64,000 bases of DNA. Source: Myceligenerans crystallogenes (GTDB lineage: Bacteria; Actinomycetota; Actinomycetes; Actinomycetales; Cellulomonadaceae). Made by a program: the position numbers and the translations under genes. The notes beneath the pieces were generated by a model. That model ran no database searches, was not told the DNA's origin, and was given only the letters and a program-made list of their open reading frames with translations. The DNA lies in NCBI RefSeq assembly GCF_039529775.1, contig NZ_BAAANL010000012.1, forward strand, positions 13,131 through 77,130, in the 5' to 3' direction. Below, one piece after another: positions 32,811 to 41,187 of the stretch. How positions within the stretch are numbered: position 1 is the first letter of the stretch; each line of letters starts with the position of its first letter.

Positions 32811-33667
32811 CAGGCGCCGACCTCCGTCCGGACCGAGATCAACTCCGGGAAGAACGTCAGGTCGAGCGCGCGCCGCAGGAAGCCGACGCCGCTGGAGCCG
32901 CCCGTGCCGGGCTTGAAGCCGATGGTGCGCTGGACCGTGCGCAGGTGGCGGAACCGCCACAGCTGGAACGCGTCCTCGAGGTCCACCAGGTCCTCGCACG
33001 CCTCGTAGACGTCCCACGCGGAGCTCGGGTCCCGGTAGATGTCCGCCAGCACGGGGATCAGCTCCGGGTGCTCGACCCACGGCTCGCGCACGTCGCGGTC
33101 GAGGATCTCGCGCGGGACGGCCAGGCCGCGGCGGGCGAGCAGGCGGAGGAACGCGTCGTAGACGGTCGGTTCCGCCAGGAGCCCGTGCAGCATGTCGTGG
33201 GCGGCGGGGTCGGCCCGGAAGACGGCGAGCGTGGCGGCGTTCTTGTTCCCGAGGATGAACTCGACCGCGCGGTACTGGTACGACTGGAAGCCCGACGACG
33301 ACCCGAGACCGCCGCGGAACTCGGCGTACTCGCTCGGCGTGAGCGTGGCCAGCACCGACCACTGCTCGATGATCGTGCGCAGGATGTGCTTGACCCGCGC
33401 GACGGACTTGAGCGCGCGGAGCAGGTCGTCCGCGTCGAGCTGCGCCCGCGCGGCGCGCAGCTCGTGCAGCATCAGCTTCAGCCACAGCTCCGTGGTCTGG
33501 TGCTGGATGATGAACAGCAGCTCGTCGTGGTGCTCGGGCTCGCTGAGGGGGTGCTGGGCCGACAGCACCCGTTCCAGGTCCAGGTAGCCCGCATAGTCCA
33601 GCTGCCCCCGGAGATCCGTCCGGATCCCGTCCTCCAGGGGACGCACCCCGCCCGCGCTCGTCGTCAT
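32810..33667 (-). CDS. kynA: Tryptophan 2,3-dioxygenase
   Basis: 285 residues; a heme enzyme opening the indole ring of tryptophan. The family hallmarks are YAGYLDLERVLSAQHPLSEPEHHDELLFIIQHQTTELWLKLMLHEL (substrate-binding Tyr/Phe/Arg region), SSSGFQSYQYRAVEFILGNKN, and the C-terminal LVDLEDAFQLWRFRHLRTVQRTIGFKPGTGGSSGVGFL, where the heme-ligand His lies in RHLRTV. A GGAGG ribosome site precedes the ATG at 33667. First gene of the kyn operon; its stop shares one base with the next start (TGATG). Confidence 0.96.
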   Translation of the reverse strand: MTTSAGGVRPLEDGIRTDLRGQLDYAGYLDLERVLSAQHPLSEPEHHDELLFIIQHQTTELWLKLMLHELRAARAQLDADDLLRALKSVARVKHILRTIIEQWSVLATLTPSEYAEFRGGLGSSSGFQSYQYRAVEFILGNKNAATLAVFRADPAAHDMLHGLLAEPTVYDAFLRLLARRGLAVPREILDRDVREPWVEHPELIPVLADIYRDPSSAWDVYEACEDLVDLEDAFQLWRFRHLRTVQRTIGFKPGTGGSSGVGFLRRALDLTFFPELISVRTEVGA

Positions 33668-33760
33668 TTCACCCTCTCCTCCTTCCCGACCGTAACGTGA
33701 ACGGCACGACCTGCACGAATCGGCGGCGTTGCGGGTCGCGAGGCCGGGCGGGTTGTCGCC

Positions 33761-34189
33761 ATGATGGACGGCATGGACCTGCCCGAGCCCGTGGCCGCCC
33801 TGGCCAAGACCGTCAACCCGTACTTCGAGCGACTCGCCAACGGATTCCCGCCGTTCGCCGTCGTCCACCACGTCGGCCGCACGTCCGGCACGGCCTACAC
33901 GACGCCGGTCACGGCGTTCGCCGGCCGCGACCCGGATTCCGCGGAGATCCTCGCCGTGGTGCCGCTGCCGTGGGGGTCGCGGACCGACTGGATGCGCAAC
34001 ATCCTGGGGGCCGGGTCGTTCGCGATGACGCGCGGCTCGGCGGGGTACCACGTCGACCTGCTGCGGGTGCTGCCCGCGGAGGAGGCCGTGACGATCCTCG
34101 CGCCCGTACCACGCCAGCTGCTGCAGGGCCTCGCCGTGGAGCAGTGCCTGGTGGGCCGGCTGCGCCGGGTACCGTCGGCGCATGCCTGA
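33761..34189 (+). CDS. Deazaflavin (F420)-dependent nitroreductase-family protein
   Basis: 142 residues with the DDN/nitroreductase split-barrel pattern: FAVVHHVGRTSGTAYTTPVTAF near the start (HxGRxSGxxxxTP is the family hallmark), WGSRTDWMRNILGAG in the middle and VLPAEEA near the end. Such proteins bind F420 or a flavin and reduce quinones or nitro compounds. An F420 biosynthesis ligase is encoded at 51641-52435, supporting the presence of F420. The C-terminus overlaps the next gene by 8 bp. The physiological substrate is unknown. Confidence 0.85.
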   Translation: MMDGMDLPEPVAALAKTVNPYFERLANGFPPFAVVHHVGRTSGTAYTTPVTAFAGRDPDSAEILAVVPLPWGSRTDWMRNILGAGSFAMTRGSAGYHVDLLRVLPAEEAVTILAPVPRQLLQGLAVEQCLVGRLRRVPSAHA

Positions 34190-34667
34190 CTACACGCTGC
34201 GCGACGCCACCATCGACGACGCCGCCGCGATCGCCGCGGTCCACTGGACCGGGCGACGCGCCGTCTACCTGGCCCACGTGCCCGAGGAGCACTGGCTGAC
34301 CGACACCCAGGCGGCCGGGATCGAGGCGTGGAAGCGCCGCATCACCTCGGGGGAGACGCCGCTGGTGGCCGAGGTTGACGGGCTCGTGGTCGGGTTCGCC
34401 GTCGTCGGCCAGGCCGGGCCCCGCATGGGCCACGCCTCGAAGCGGGACCTCGCCCTGCACGAGCTGTGGGTCATGCCCGAGATGCACGGCAGCGGCATCA
34501 GCCGCGCCCTGCTGAACGGCGTGCTGCCCCCGGCACGGTCCGCCGAGCTCTGGATCGCGGCCGTGAACACGGGCGCCCGCCGGTTCTTCCAGAAGAACGG
34601 CTTCCTGCCGGACGGCACCACCGCCACCGGCGAGGACGGCGTCCTGGAGGTCCGCCTGGTCCGCTGA
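34182..34667 (+). CDS. GNAT-family N-acetyltransferase
   Basis: 161 residues. The acetyl-CoA site is in HELWVMPEMHGSGISRALLNGVL (the Q/R-x-x-G-x-G/A loop appears here as HGSGIS). The typical GNAT closing strand is ELWIAAVNTGARRFFQKNGFLPDGT, containing the NxxARRFFxKxGF pattern. The N-terminal half is DYTLRDATIDDAAAIAAVH. It overlaps the preceding reductase gene. The acceptor is unknown; small-molecule or protein N-termini are both possible. Confidence 0.9.
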   Translation: MPDYTLRDATIDDAAAIAAVHWTGRRAVYLAHVPEEHWLTDTQAAGIEAWKRRITSGETPLVAEVDGLVVGFAVVGQAGPRMGHASKRDLALHELWVMPEMHGSGISRALLNGVLPPARSAELWIAAVNTGARRFFQKNGFLPDGTTATGEDGVLEVRLVR

Positions 34668-34801
34668 CGGGCCGGCCGGGAAAGGAACGACCCGCGAAAC
34701 TCCCGGAGAATTCGTTTCCACCAATGGCGGAAAAAGCTCCTTATCCGGGCGGATGCCATTTCACCGCGTGCATCCGGCAAGGGCGTGCTTACACTCGATG
34801 C

Positions 34802-35029
34802 ATGCCACGGAAGAACCACTTGGTGTCATTCATCGGGCATTTCAGAGCCGTTCTCGCGCTCGGAACGGCCGCGGTCCTCACCGCGTGCGCCGGTGGCTCC
34901 GCCACGGTCGCGGACGCGGCAGGTCCCCTCGTGCCGCGGGTGCCGGGTGAGCACGCGACGACGGCCGGCGGCGAGGGGCTGCCGGATGTGCCGGGCGCGG
35001 ACATGCACGAGGATCGGAGCGGTGCGTGA
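34802..35029 (+). CDS. Small putative lipoprotein
   Basis: 75 residues. A signal peptide with lipobox LTAC (AVLTACAGGS, Cys about 29) predicts a lipid-anchored, extracytoplasmic peptide. The remaining 45 residues are Gly/Pro/Asp-rich without a fold. There is no ribosome site; TACACT lies 7 nt before the ATG, so the message may be leaderless. The stop overlaps the next start by 4 bp (GTGA), linking it to the next lipoprotein gene. Confidence 0.65.
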   Translation: MPRKNHLVSFIGHFRAVLALGTAAVLTACAGGSATVADAAGPLVPRVPGEHATTAGGEGLPDVPGADMHEDRSGA

Positions 35030-35925
35030 CGAGGTGGCGGTCGCGGCGGGCGGCCGGCGTCGTCGTGGCGCTGACGCTGCTCGTGGCCACGGCGTGCACC
35101 GCGGGCGAGGAGCCCGAGCCCGCCGCCGGCCCCCGGCCCGTCACCGTCGCGGAGTCGGAACTGCTCGCGGGCCTGCGGTTCCGGAACGCCGGCGCGGGCA
35201 GCCGCGCGGTCACCGCGACGTACGCGGACCAGGGCCACGAGATGAAGGTCGAGGGCTGGTTCGACTACGAGACGCGCACGGGCTACGCGCTGGTGTCGTC
35301 CGACGGCCTGCCGTCGGACCGGATCGCCTGGAACGGCCGGGCCGTCGCGGTCACGGACGGCACGCAGCTGGGCAAGCCGCTGACGTCGCTGGAGGGGTGG
35401 CGCGCCGCGGAGCTGAACCCGCGGACCTCCCCGCTCGCCGTGGTGCTGGCGGTCCTGGCGCAGCTCGGTGCCGACCGCCCCGAGAACCCCCGGCTCATCC
35501 GGCAGGGCGGCGCCCTGTGGCTGCGGGCGGACACCACCGGCGGCCGCCCGGTGACGGTGTTCGCGGGGCCGACGGCGGCGCCCCGCGAGGGTGCCGGCAC
35601 GGCCACGGGAGGCCGGGCGGACCGGAAGGGGCGGCCGGACGACGACGCCCGGCCGGGCTCCGAGGCCGGGCCGGTTGCCGAGGCCGGGCCGGGCACCGAA
35701 GCCGGGCCGGACGTCGAGGCCGGGCCGGACGTCGGGCCGGGCGCCGCCGTCGTCGACCCCGGGGCCGCCGGGCTGCGCTACTGGGTGGACGCGGCCGGGC
35801 TGATCCACCGGGTCGACGTGCGCCTCGGCGAGGACTGGGCGCGGATCACCCTGCGGAACGACGACGTGCAGGTCCCGCCCCTGCTCTCGAACGTCGACCT
35901 GGACGCGCTCGCCAGGAAGGGCTGA
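35026..35925 (+). CDS. Putative lipoprotein with low-complexity repeat insert
   Basis: 299 residues from the GTG at 35026. Signal sequence with lipobox ATAC (VATACTAGEE, Cys about 24). The body has beta-rich segments (TATYADQGHEMKVEGWFDYETRTGYALV; YWVDAAGLIHRVDVRLGEDWARITL) that resemble LppX/LprG-like or DUF-type lipid carriers in layout, though I cannot name the family. Residues about 190-245 are an acidic repeat, EAGP-xx copied several times. Coupled to the preceding small lipoprotein gene. Confidence 0.7.
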   Translation: MTRWRSRRAAGVVVALTLLVATACTAGEEPEPAAGPRPVTVAESELLAGLRFRNAGAGSRAVTATYADQGHEMKVEGWFDYETRTGYALVSSDGLPSDRIAWNGRAVAVTDGTQLGKPLTSLEGWRAAELNPRTSPLAVVLAVLAQLGADRPENPRLIRQGGALWLRADTTGGRPVTVFAGPTAAPREGAGTATGGRADRKGRPDDDARPGSEAGPVAEAGPGTEAGPDVEAGPDVGPGAAVVDPGAAGLRYWVDAAGLIHRVDVRLGEDWARITLRNDDVQVPPLLSNVDLDALARKG

Positions 35926-35966
35926 GACAGGCGGCGCGAACTCCCGTTCCGGGACAGAATGAACCC

Positions 35967-36545
35967 ATGGCCGAACTGTGGATGACCGGAGACGCGGAAG
36001 CCGACAGGCTGCTGGACGACGACCCGTTCGCGCTGCTCGTCGGCATGCTGCTGGATCAACAGTTCCCGATGGAGCACGCGTTCGCGGGGCCGAAGAAGAT
36101 CCTGGACCGGCTGGGCTCGGTGGACCCGCGGGTCATCGCGGAGACGGACCCGGACCGGTTCACGGAACTGGCGACCACTCCCCCGGCGATCCACCGGTAC
36201 GGCCGGTCCATGGCGGGCCGGGTGCAGGAGCTGGCCCACGCCGTCGTCGACGGGTACGACGGCGACGCCGCGCGGATCTGGACCGACCCGGGAACCGGCG
36301 GCGCCCCGACCGGCGCCGAGGTCCTGAAGCGCCTGAACGCCCTGCCGGGCTACGGCGAGCGCAAGGCGAAGATCTTCCTGGCCCTCCTGGGCAAGCAGCG
36401 CGACGTCCGGCCGGACGGCTGGCGCGAGGCGGCGGGCGAGTTCGGCGAGCAGGACTCCCGCCGCTCCATCGCCGACGTCACCTCGGCCGAGACCCTCCAG
36501 GAGGTCCGCACCTTCAAGAAGGCCCAGAAGGCAGCCGCCAGCTGA
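35967..36545 (+). CDS. HhH-GPD-type DNA glycosylase
   Basis: 192 residues. The N-terminal LLVGMLLDQQFPMEHAFAGPKKILDRLG aligns with the actinobacterial HhH-GPD base-excision repair family. The helix-hairpin-helix is VLKRLNALPGYGERKAKIFLALLGKQ, followed by a Gly-Trp-Arg region where the catalytic Asp is usually placed (RPDGW). There is no iron-sulfur Cys cluster at the C-terminus, so it belongs to the short, cluster-free group. It removes damaged bases; the lesion is not predictable. It is the last high-GC gene before the AT-richer island at 36879. Confidence 0.88.
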   Translation: MAELWMTGDAEADRLLDDDPFALLVGMLLDQQFPMEHAFAGPKKILDRLGSVDPRVIAETDPDRFTELATTPPAIHRYGRSMAGRVQELAHAVVDGYDGDAARIWTDPGTGGAPTGAEVLKRLNALPGYGERKAKIFLALLGKQRDVRPDGWREAAGEFGEQDSRRSIADVTSAETLQEVRTFKKAQKAAAS

Positions 36546-36878
36546 CACAAAAGTAGCGACAGGCAGGAAGCGGCGCAACGTCCTTTCGCCGAGCCGACTA
36601 ACGATACGTCGAACAGTCACACCGCCAGGCGCTATGGAGCCGATCCGGCGTGATGCCCTCGATCTGGCAGAACCACTGCCGAGACGGTCACAACGACGCT
36701 TTGCCCCGACTCGCAGGCTCACCGAGAGCGGGAGGCACCGGGTGATTCGAGCCGTACATCGGGACTTCACCGATCGCATGTGGCATGCTGAGCACTTGTG
36801 GCGTCGTCGCAGGTGAGGCCACGTTCGTGCGTAAAGCACTTCTCCAGCACCTGCGGCGCCAAGGACCGGAGGACATGC
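36546..36878. other. Intergenic region at the left edge of the AT-richer island
   Basis: No gene is supported on either strand. GC content falls along this stretch from the genomic level to that of the island. It should contain the island promoter. I see no tRNA, integrase remnant, inverted terminal repeats or direct repeat matching the right edge near 39720-39810. Confidence 0.5.
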
Positions 36879-38651
36879 GTGAGCCAGCGAGTCCACGAAA
36901 TCGCTCGGGACCTCCAAATCCCGAGCGCGGATGTCATTGCCCACCTGCGCAAGATCGGGGAACACGTGGTATCTGCGTCGAGTGCCGTTGCAGATCCCGT
37001 TGCACGTCGCGTATACGAGGACTTTGGAGGCCTCTTTCCGTCCGAGTCAGCAGTCCCCGAAGTTCAAGAAAGGGCATTCCCCACAACGCCAGCAACGACA
37101 CTTACTTGGCAGGCAAATCCAGTAAAGGAACCGAGGGCAAAGGATGTCATCCACCACGTTGAGCAACTCCATCTAGAGTTCCCCGAGTCCCGCATTCATC
37201 GGAGAATGCTTGGTGCGCTCGGATCCCAGTTTGTATATGCTGACGTCTTCCGGACAAGCGATGGCAAGAAATGCGGACTCGGACTCGTCCGGTTTAGCGG
37301 TGCTATCGAATCAGCATTCGGGCTCACTCGAGAAATAATGTTCTTCTATTCGCCATATCGCGACCTACAGGCTCGCACCTTCAAGGTTGCCAAAGATAAA
37401 CTGGCCAATCTTCCTCGCGAAGTCACACCGGATGTTGCCTTTTTTAGTTCTCCCGATGACCGTCTAACCGAGCGTCTGAAAGACTGGTCACGCCTCCAAT
37501 TCCTTGCCATTCCGCTCCCAGCATCTCTCGGCGAAGAGCCAATCGCGCTCATTAACCAGCTTCGCGATCACATCTACGCTCGCGACCTGTTCTACGAAAC
37601 GACGCCAGTCAGCGGTGACAAGTTTTTTGGTCGCGCAACCCTCCTTCAAGAGCTCCGTGACGACATCGCAAATCAGCGAGTTTCAGGCCTCTTCGGTCTC
37701 CGGAAGAGCGGCAAGACAAGCATTCTGCATGAACTCCGCGCTAGTCTTGCGTCGGATAATCTTCTCCTTCCATTCATCGACCTCGAAACACTGCCGTCGC
37801 CTCCGACCGATCCGACTCCTGACTTCGTACGTGAAATTTCGAGTCGCGTATCAGCAGCCATCTCGGAGCATGGAATTCGATGCCGCGAGCTTGAGCGCGT
37901 TTCAAAGGAACCTAGTGTAAGCGCATTAAAGCCAGCACTCGACTCGGCAGTACAGAAGCTTGACCGGTCAGGGAAAACACTGGTCTTACTGCTCGACGAA
38001 ATTGAGTATTTAACCCCATCCGACCAAGTAGACACTCAAGAAGCAGAATTTCCAGCGTTGGCACAAGCGCTCGCCTCACTACGCGCTGTCGCGCAGTCGA
38101 ACCCAAACTTTACTTTTATCCTTGCAGGGTTGACGAATCACATTCTCGAAAATGGCCGGCTTTATGGCCGACCAAACCCGCTATTCTCCTGGGCGAAAGC
38201 TCGCTACGTCGGACCGCTGTCGCGAAGAGATGCCGATAACCTCGCCACAACGCTGGGCGCCAGGATGGGGATTGAAATCGACAAGGGTGCACTCAACGCG
38301 CTATATGAAGCATCCGGGGGCCACGCATACCTATACCGAAATCTCGCCTCAGCAGTTGTCGGAACTTTGCCCATGGAGACATATCGGCGGATCATGCGGC
38401 AGCCTGATGTTCAGTACCAGCTAATTCCCTGGAAGCGCGGAGTCGCGGGCAATGTCGAGGAGATGATCAACCACTTGACACGCTACTACCCTACTGAAGG
38501 AGTCCTGATTGAATTGCTAAAGGATTCACCGCAGGATTTTGCCGAGATCGCCCAGGATGAGCATAAAGCGATCCATCACCTATCGAGCCTAGGATTGATT
38601 TCTGAAGATTCTGGGCGATTCCAGGTCAACGTCTTGCTGGAGTTAATCTGA
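36879..38651 (+). CDS. IF2 N-terminal-domain / ATPase fusion, candidate defence or stress NTPase
   Basis: 590 residues from the GTG at 36879, preceded by GGAGG; the frame upstream to 36798 has no ribosome site. Residues 1-48 (SQRVHEIARDLQIPSADVIAHLRKIGEHVVSASSAV) match the small helical N-terminal domain of translation initiation factor IF-2. Residues 85-235 form an unassigned alpha/beta domain (FVYADVFRTSDGKKCGLGLV; DVAFFSSPDDRLTE). The P-loop ATPase spans about 250-480, with Walker A GLRKSGKT (273-280) and Walker B LVLLLDEIEYL (368-378), STAND/AAA-like, followed by FILAGLTNHILE. The C-terminus (500-590) is a winged-helix-like tail. The stop shares one base with the HEPN gene start. Base and codon use are AT-richer than in all neighbours, a sign of transfer. 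The partnership suggests it controls the HEPN RNase; this is inference. Confidence 0.8.
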   Translation: MSQRVHEIARDLQIPSADVIAHLRKIGEHVVSASSAVADPVARRVYEDFGGLFPSESAVPEVQERAFPTTPATTLTWQANPVKEPRAKDVIHHVEQLHLEFPESRIHRRMLGALGSQFVYADVFRTSDGKKCGLGLVRFSGAIESAFGLTREIMFFYSPYRDLQARTFKVAKDKLANLPREVTPDVAFFSSPDDRLTERLKDWSRLQFLAIPLPASLGEEPIALINQLRDHIYARDLFYETTPVSGDKFFGRATLLQELRDDIANQRVSGLFGLRKSGKTSILHELRASLASDNLLLPFIDLETLPSPPTDPTPDFVREISSRVSAAISEHGIRCRELERVSKEPSVSALKPALDSAVQKLDRSGKTLVLLLDEIEYLTPSDQVDTQEAEFPALAQALASLRAVAQSNPNFTFILAGLTNHILENGRLYGRPNPLFSWAKARYVGPLSRRDADNLATTLGARMGIEIDKGALNALYEASGGHAYLYRNLASAVVGTLPMETYRRIMRQPDVQYQLIPWKRGVAGNVEEMINHLTRYYPTEGVLIELLKDSPQDFAEIAQDEHKAIHHLSSLGLISEDSGRFQVNVLLELI

Positions 38652-39718
38652 TGTCGACAGCAGAATGGGCCGAAAGCCTCCGGTCAAAGATTTCGCAACA
38701 TTCGATAGTGTTCTTTCAGCTGGGCAACCTTTTCGAGGAGGAGAGGTCCGCAGTTCTGGAACTCGCTGGTCGGCGAATTCGTGCGAGAGAGTTCGCCACA
38801 GCAGATCCCGGAACTATTGCGCAGGATGCGCATATCCTTGTGGTTGATGGTCTCGATGAGCTGCTCGGCACTCGCGGCGAGAGTTTAGGTGGCATTCGCG
38901 AACGGACTATGTCAGTGGTAGAGAGCGGTACGTCCGTTGCAATCGTGTCCCGCTCCCCCAAGACTGCTTTTCCCGAGACTGTCGGTAGCGACGTTATATA
39001 TGATGCTAAGCAAATATTTGCCATACCGGGCGAAGTCGATCCTGCAGATTTGGAAGATGTAGACTTTGTCGCGCTTTCAATTCGAGAACTTGGCGATCGA
39101 ACCATAATTGCCCTTGCCGATGCCCTTTGGGAGTCCGGCCTTTCACCCACGAAATGTCTGGATCACCTGGATCGTGTCCATCAGGAGGCCCTGCGTGGCG
39201 CTGGCTTGGTCCAGGTAGATCAAACAAAGCTTCGATGGATGACCGGTTTAGATCACAAGCTGCTGCGACGGGCTAGCGCAATGGTTGCATCAGAGACTAC
39301 GTCATTCACCCCTGCACTTCCCGATACGTTTACGAATATGTGGATCCTTGAGCGTGCGGTGCGAAACGCCATTAGGAAGGGGCTCATGACGAAAATGGGA
39401 GAGGGCTGGCGCGAAAATTCGCTGGAGGAACCACTTCGCTCTGAAGTAATCGGCCGGGCTCAAAGAGACTCCCATCCGTCGGCTCGAAGAGCCCGGGATC
39501 TTCGCGACCCGCTCGAGTGGCTTTCGACAACTGAGATGCTCGACCTGCGCGAACGGCGCCAACTGGGAGAACTCGGGTTGGCAAGCCATATGTGGAGCCG
39601 CCTACGCACCGAGATAGTGCCAATTCGCAATCGCGTTGCGCACATGCGAATGATCAGCAATGCGGATGCGCTCACCATAGAAAAGTGGCGCAAGATTGTG
39701 GTGCAATCTCTTTCCTAG
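38651..39718 (+). CDS. HEPN-domain protein with degenerate NTPase-like N-terminus
   Basis: 355 residues, ATG sharing one base with the upstream stop. Residues 1-130 look like half of a STAND/AAA core: a Walker B-like HILVVDGLDELLG (about 60-72) and a sensor-like VAIVSRSPKTAFP, but no Walker A loop. Residues 215-355 form a helical domain of Swt1/HEPN type: LERAVRNAIRKGL, RDPLEWLSTTEMLDLRERRQLGELGL, and the catalytic Rx4H signature EIVPIRNRVAHMRM (Arg326, His331). HEPN domains with Rx4-6H are metal-independent RNases in many toxin and defence systems. Same AT-rich composition as the ATPase gene. Likely effector of the pair; RNase activity is predicted from the motif only. Confidence 0.8.
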   Translation: MSTAEWAESLRSKISQHSIVFFQLGNLFEEERSAVLELAGRRIRAREFATADPGTIAQDAHILVVDGLDELLGTRGESLGGIRERTMSVVESGTSVAIVSRSPKTAFPETVGSDVIYDAKQIFAIPGEVDPADLEDVDFVALSIRELGDRTIIALADALWESGLSPTKCLDHLDRVHQEALRGAGLVQVDQTKLRWMTGLDHKLLRRASAMVASETTSFTPALPDTFTNMWILERAVRNAIRKGLMTKMGEGWRENSLEEPLRSEVIGRAQRDSHPSARRARDLRDPLEWLSTTEMLDLRERRQLGELGLASHMWSRLRTEIVPIRNRVAHMRMISNADALTIEKWRKIVVQSLS

Positions 39719-39812
39719 TTCGACCTGCTAAGGCTCCGAATCCAACGCCATCAACAACAAGTGGGCTGGATGAGTTACCAAAAAGAAGGATCGTGATCGA
39801 AACCTAATCACT

Positions 39813-39847
39813 CGCGGGGTAGACCCTACTGGAGGGTCTACCCCGCG
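39813..39847. terminator. Perfect 15-bp stem-loop between island and cellulase gene
   Basis: CGCGGGGTAGACCCT (39813-39827) pairs fully with 39833-39847 around the loop ACTGG. It is 10 bp past the cellulase stop and about 95 bp past the HEPN stop, so it can act in both directions. Confidence 0.8.
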
Positions 39848-39857
39848 ACCGGCGGAA

Positions 39858-40988
39858 CTACCGCGCGGTGCAGGTGACCGACGTCGAGGACGGGGCCGAG
39901 CCGCCGGCCGTGAAGCCGTAGGTGGTGGACTGCCCCGCGCCCAGGTTGCCGTTCCAGCTCAGGTTCGACACCGTGGAGCCGCTCAGCGAGCCGTTCCACA
40001 CCTGGCTGATCGTGGCGCCGCCGAGGGACAGGCCGGTCGACCAGCCGCTGATCGCGCTGTTCGCCTTCACCGTGACCTCACCCTGGAACCCGCCGCTCCA
40101 CGAGTTGACCACGCGCAGCGCGGCCGAGCAGGTGCCGGAGCCGCTGGGCGGGGGCGTCGTCGTCGACGGCGGCGGGGTGGTCGACGGCGGCGGCGTGTAG
40201 GTGCCGCCCTGGACCGAGGCCGAGAAGGAGTTCACCGCGAGCCCGGCGCCCCCGATCCACGGCTCGAAACCGGCCTGCACGCTCGACAGGTACCAGCTGG
40301 AGTTGCCGAACTGCGACCCGCCCTGCACGAACGAGTTCCGCACGAAGTCCATGATGTCGAAGTTCAGCGAGTTCAGCGGGCTCGCCGAGACGTAGGACAC
40401 CACGTTGTTGGCACCGTTGCTCCCGGTCCACACGTCCCAGGTGCGCCCGGCGACCGTGGCGGTGCCCTTGCGCGAGCCGATCGGCTGGATGTTGCCCTGC
40501 TTGTTGAACCAGATCATGATCTCGCTGGCCTGAACGCCCGTGACGCTGCTGGTCGGGTTCAGCCAGATGTCGTACGCGGCGTCGTACGTCGCGCCCGAGG
40601 CGTTGTAGGAGAACGAGACCGACGACGGCGCGCTGCCGATCGTGCTGATCTGCTTGGGCAGCGGCGAGCCCGGCGAGCAGTTCGAGTAGTGGCAGCCGAA
40701 GTAGATCGCCGGGTACGAGACCGGCGCGCCCGACGTGTTGCCCGTGCCCTCCTGCCGGGTGATCTGGAAACCGTTGGAGGTGGTGTTGATGCACTGGGTG
40801 GCGTCGGTGCCCCACTTGTTGTTCATGATCACGTAGCTGCCTGCGGTGGTGGACCCGTACTTCTCGCAGATCTCGGCGGCGCTGGCGGGCGCGGCCGAGG
40901 CGAGGCCGGTCAGCGTCATCCCGAGGACGGCGAGCGCGGCGAGCAGGGCCCTGCGCAGGGCACCCGCCGGTGCGGTCGTTGATTTCAT
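39858..40988 (-). CDS. Secreted GH12 endoglucanase with C-terminal CBM2
   Basis: 376 residues. A signal peptide (about 1-38, RRALLAALAVLGMTLTGLASAAPASA) is followed by the GH12 catalytic domain (about 39-255) with CEKYGSTTAGSYVIMNNKWG, the nucleophile Glu in SEIMIWFNKQGN and the acid Glu in AGFEPWIGG. A Pro/Thr/Ser linker (PPPSTTPPPSTTTPPPSG) joins a cellulose-binding CBM2 (about 285-376) with CSAALRVVNSWSGGFQGEV and WNGSLSG. Both CBM2 Cys are present. It cuts beta-1,4-glucan outside the cell. The RBS is GAGGGAG. I find no CebR-type TGGGAGCGCTCCCA upstream; only the half-symmetric CGAAACGATTT at 41079-41089. Confidence 0.96.
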   Translation of the reverse strand: MKSTTAPAGALRRALLAALAVLGMTLTGLASAAPASAAEICEKYGSTTAGSYVIMNNKWGTDATQCINTTSNGFQITRQEGTGNTSGAPVSYPAIYFGCHYSNCSPGSPLPKQISTIGSAPSSVSFSYNASGATYDAAYDIWLNPTSSVTGVQASEIMIWFNKQGNIQPIGSRKGTATVAGRTWDVWTGSNGANNVVSYVSASPLNSLNFDIMDFVRNSFVQGGSQFGNSSWYLSSVQAGFEPWIGGAGLAVNSFSASVQGGTYTPPPSTTPPPSTTTPPPSGSGTCSAALRVVNSWSGGFQGEVTVKANSAISGWSTGLSLGGATISQVWNGSLSGSTVSNLSWNGNLGAGQSTTYGFTAGGSAPSSTSVTCTAR

Positions 40989-41119
40989 GGCACTCCCTCG
41001 TGCTCTCTACGGGGCGGCGAACCGCCCCTGCGGACGCTGGGGAGCGTAGGCACGGAAAGGGCCGCGGGTCGCCGCCTCGAAACGATTTAGGCCGACGACG
41101 ACGCCCGCTGCGGATGCGC

Positions 41120-41165
41120 AGGCTGAAATCGCGGATGAACGCGCTCTCCTGCGCGAATTGCGCCT
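41120..41165. repeat. Palindromic element, copy C of the 46-nt family
   Basis: From AGGCTGAAATCGCG to GCGCGAATTGCGCCT, 46 nt. Its loop, GATGAACGCGCTCTCC, is close to that of copy B. It lies 22 bp beyond the stop of the acetyltransferase gene. Confidence 0.82.
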
Positions 41166-41187
41166 GCGCCGCGATGGCGCGGACGCC

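Noticed and set aside
36634..36816. 60-codon plus-strand frame at the island edge
   Set aside because: No ribosome site, Arg-rich low-quality translation, and it crosses the presumed promoter region.
36546..39812. Integrative element with attachment sites around the IF2N-HEPN island
   Set aside because: No integrase, transposase, tRNA or matching direct repeats at the edges; composition alone supports transfer.
40989..41119. CebR operator upstream of the GH12 gene
   Set aside because: No TGGGAGCGCTCCCA or close match; only the half-symmetric CGAAACGATTT, too weak to call.
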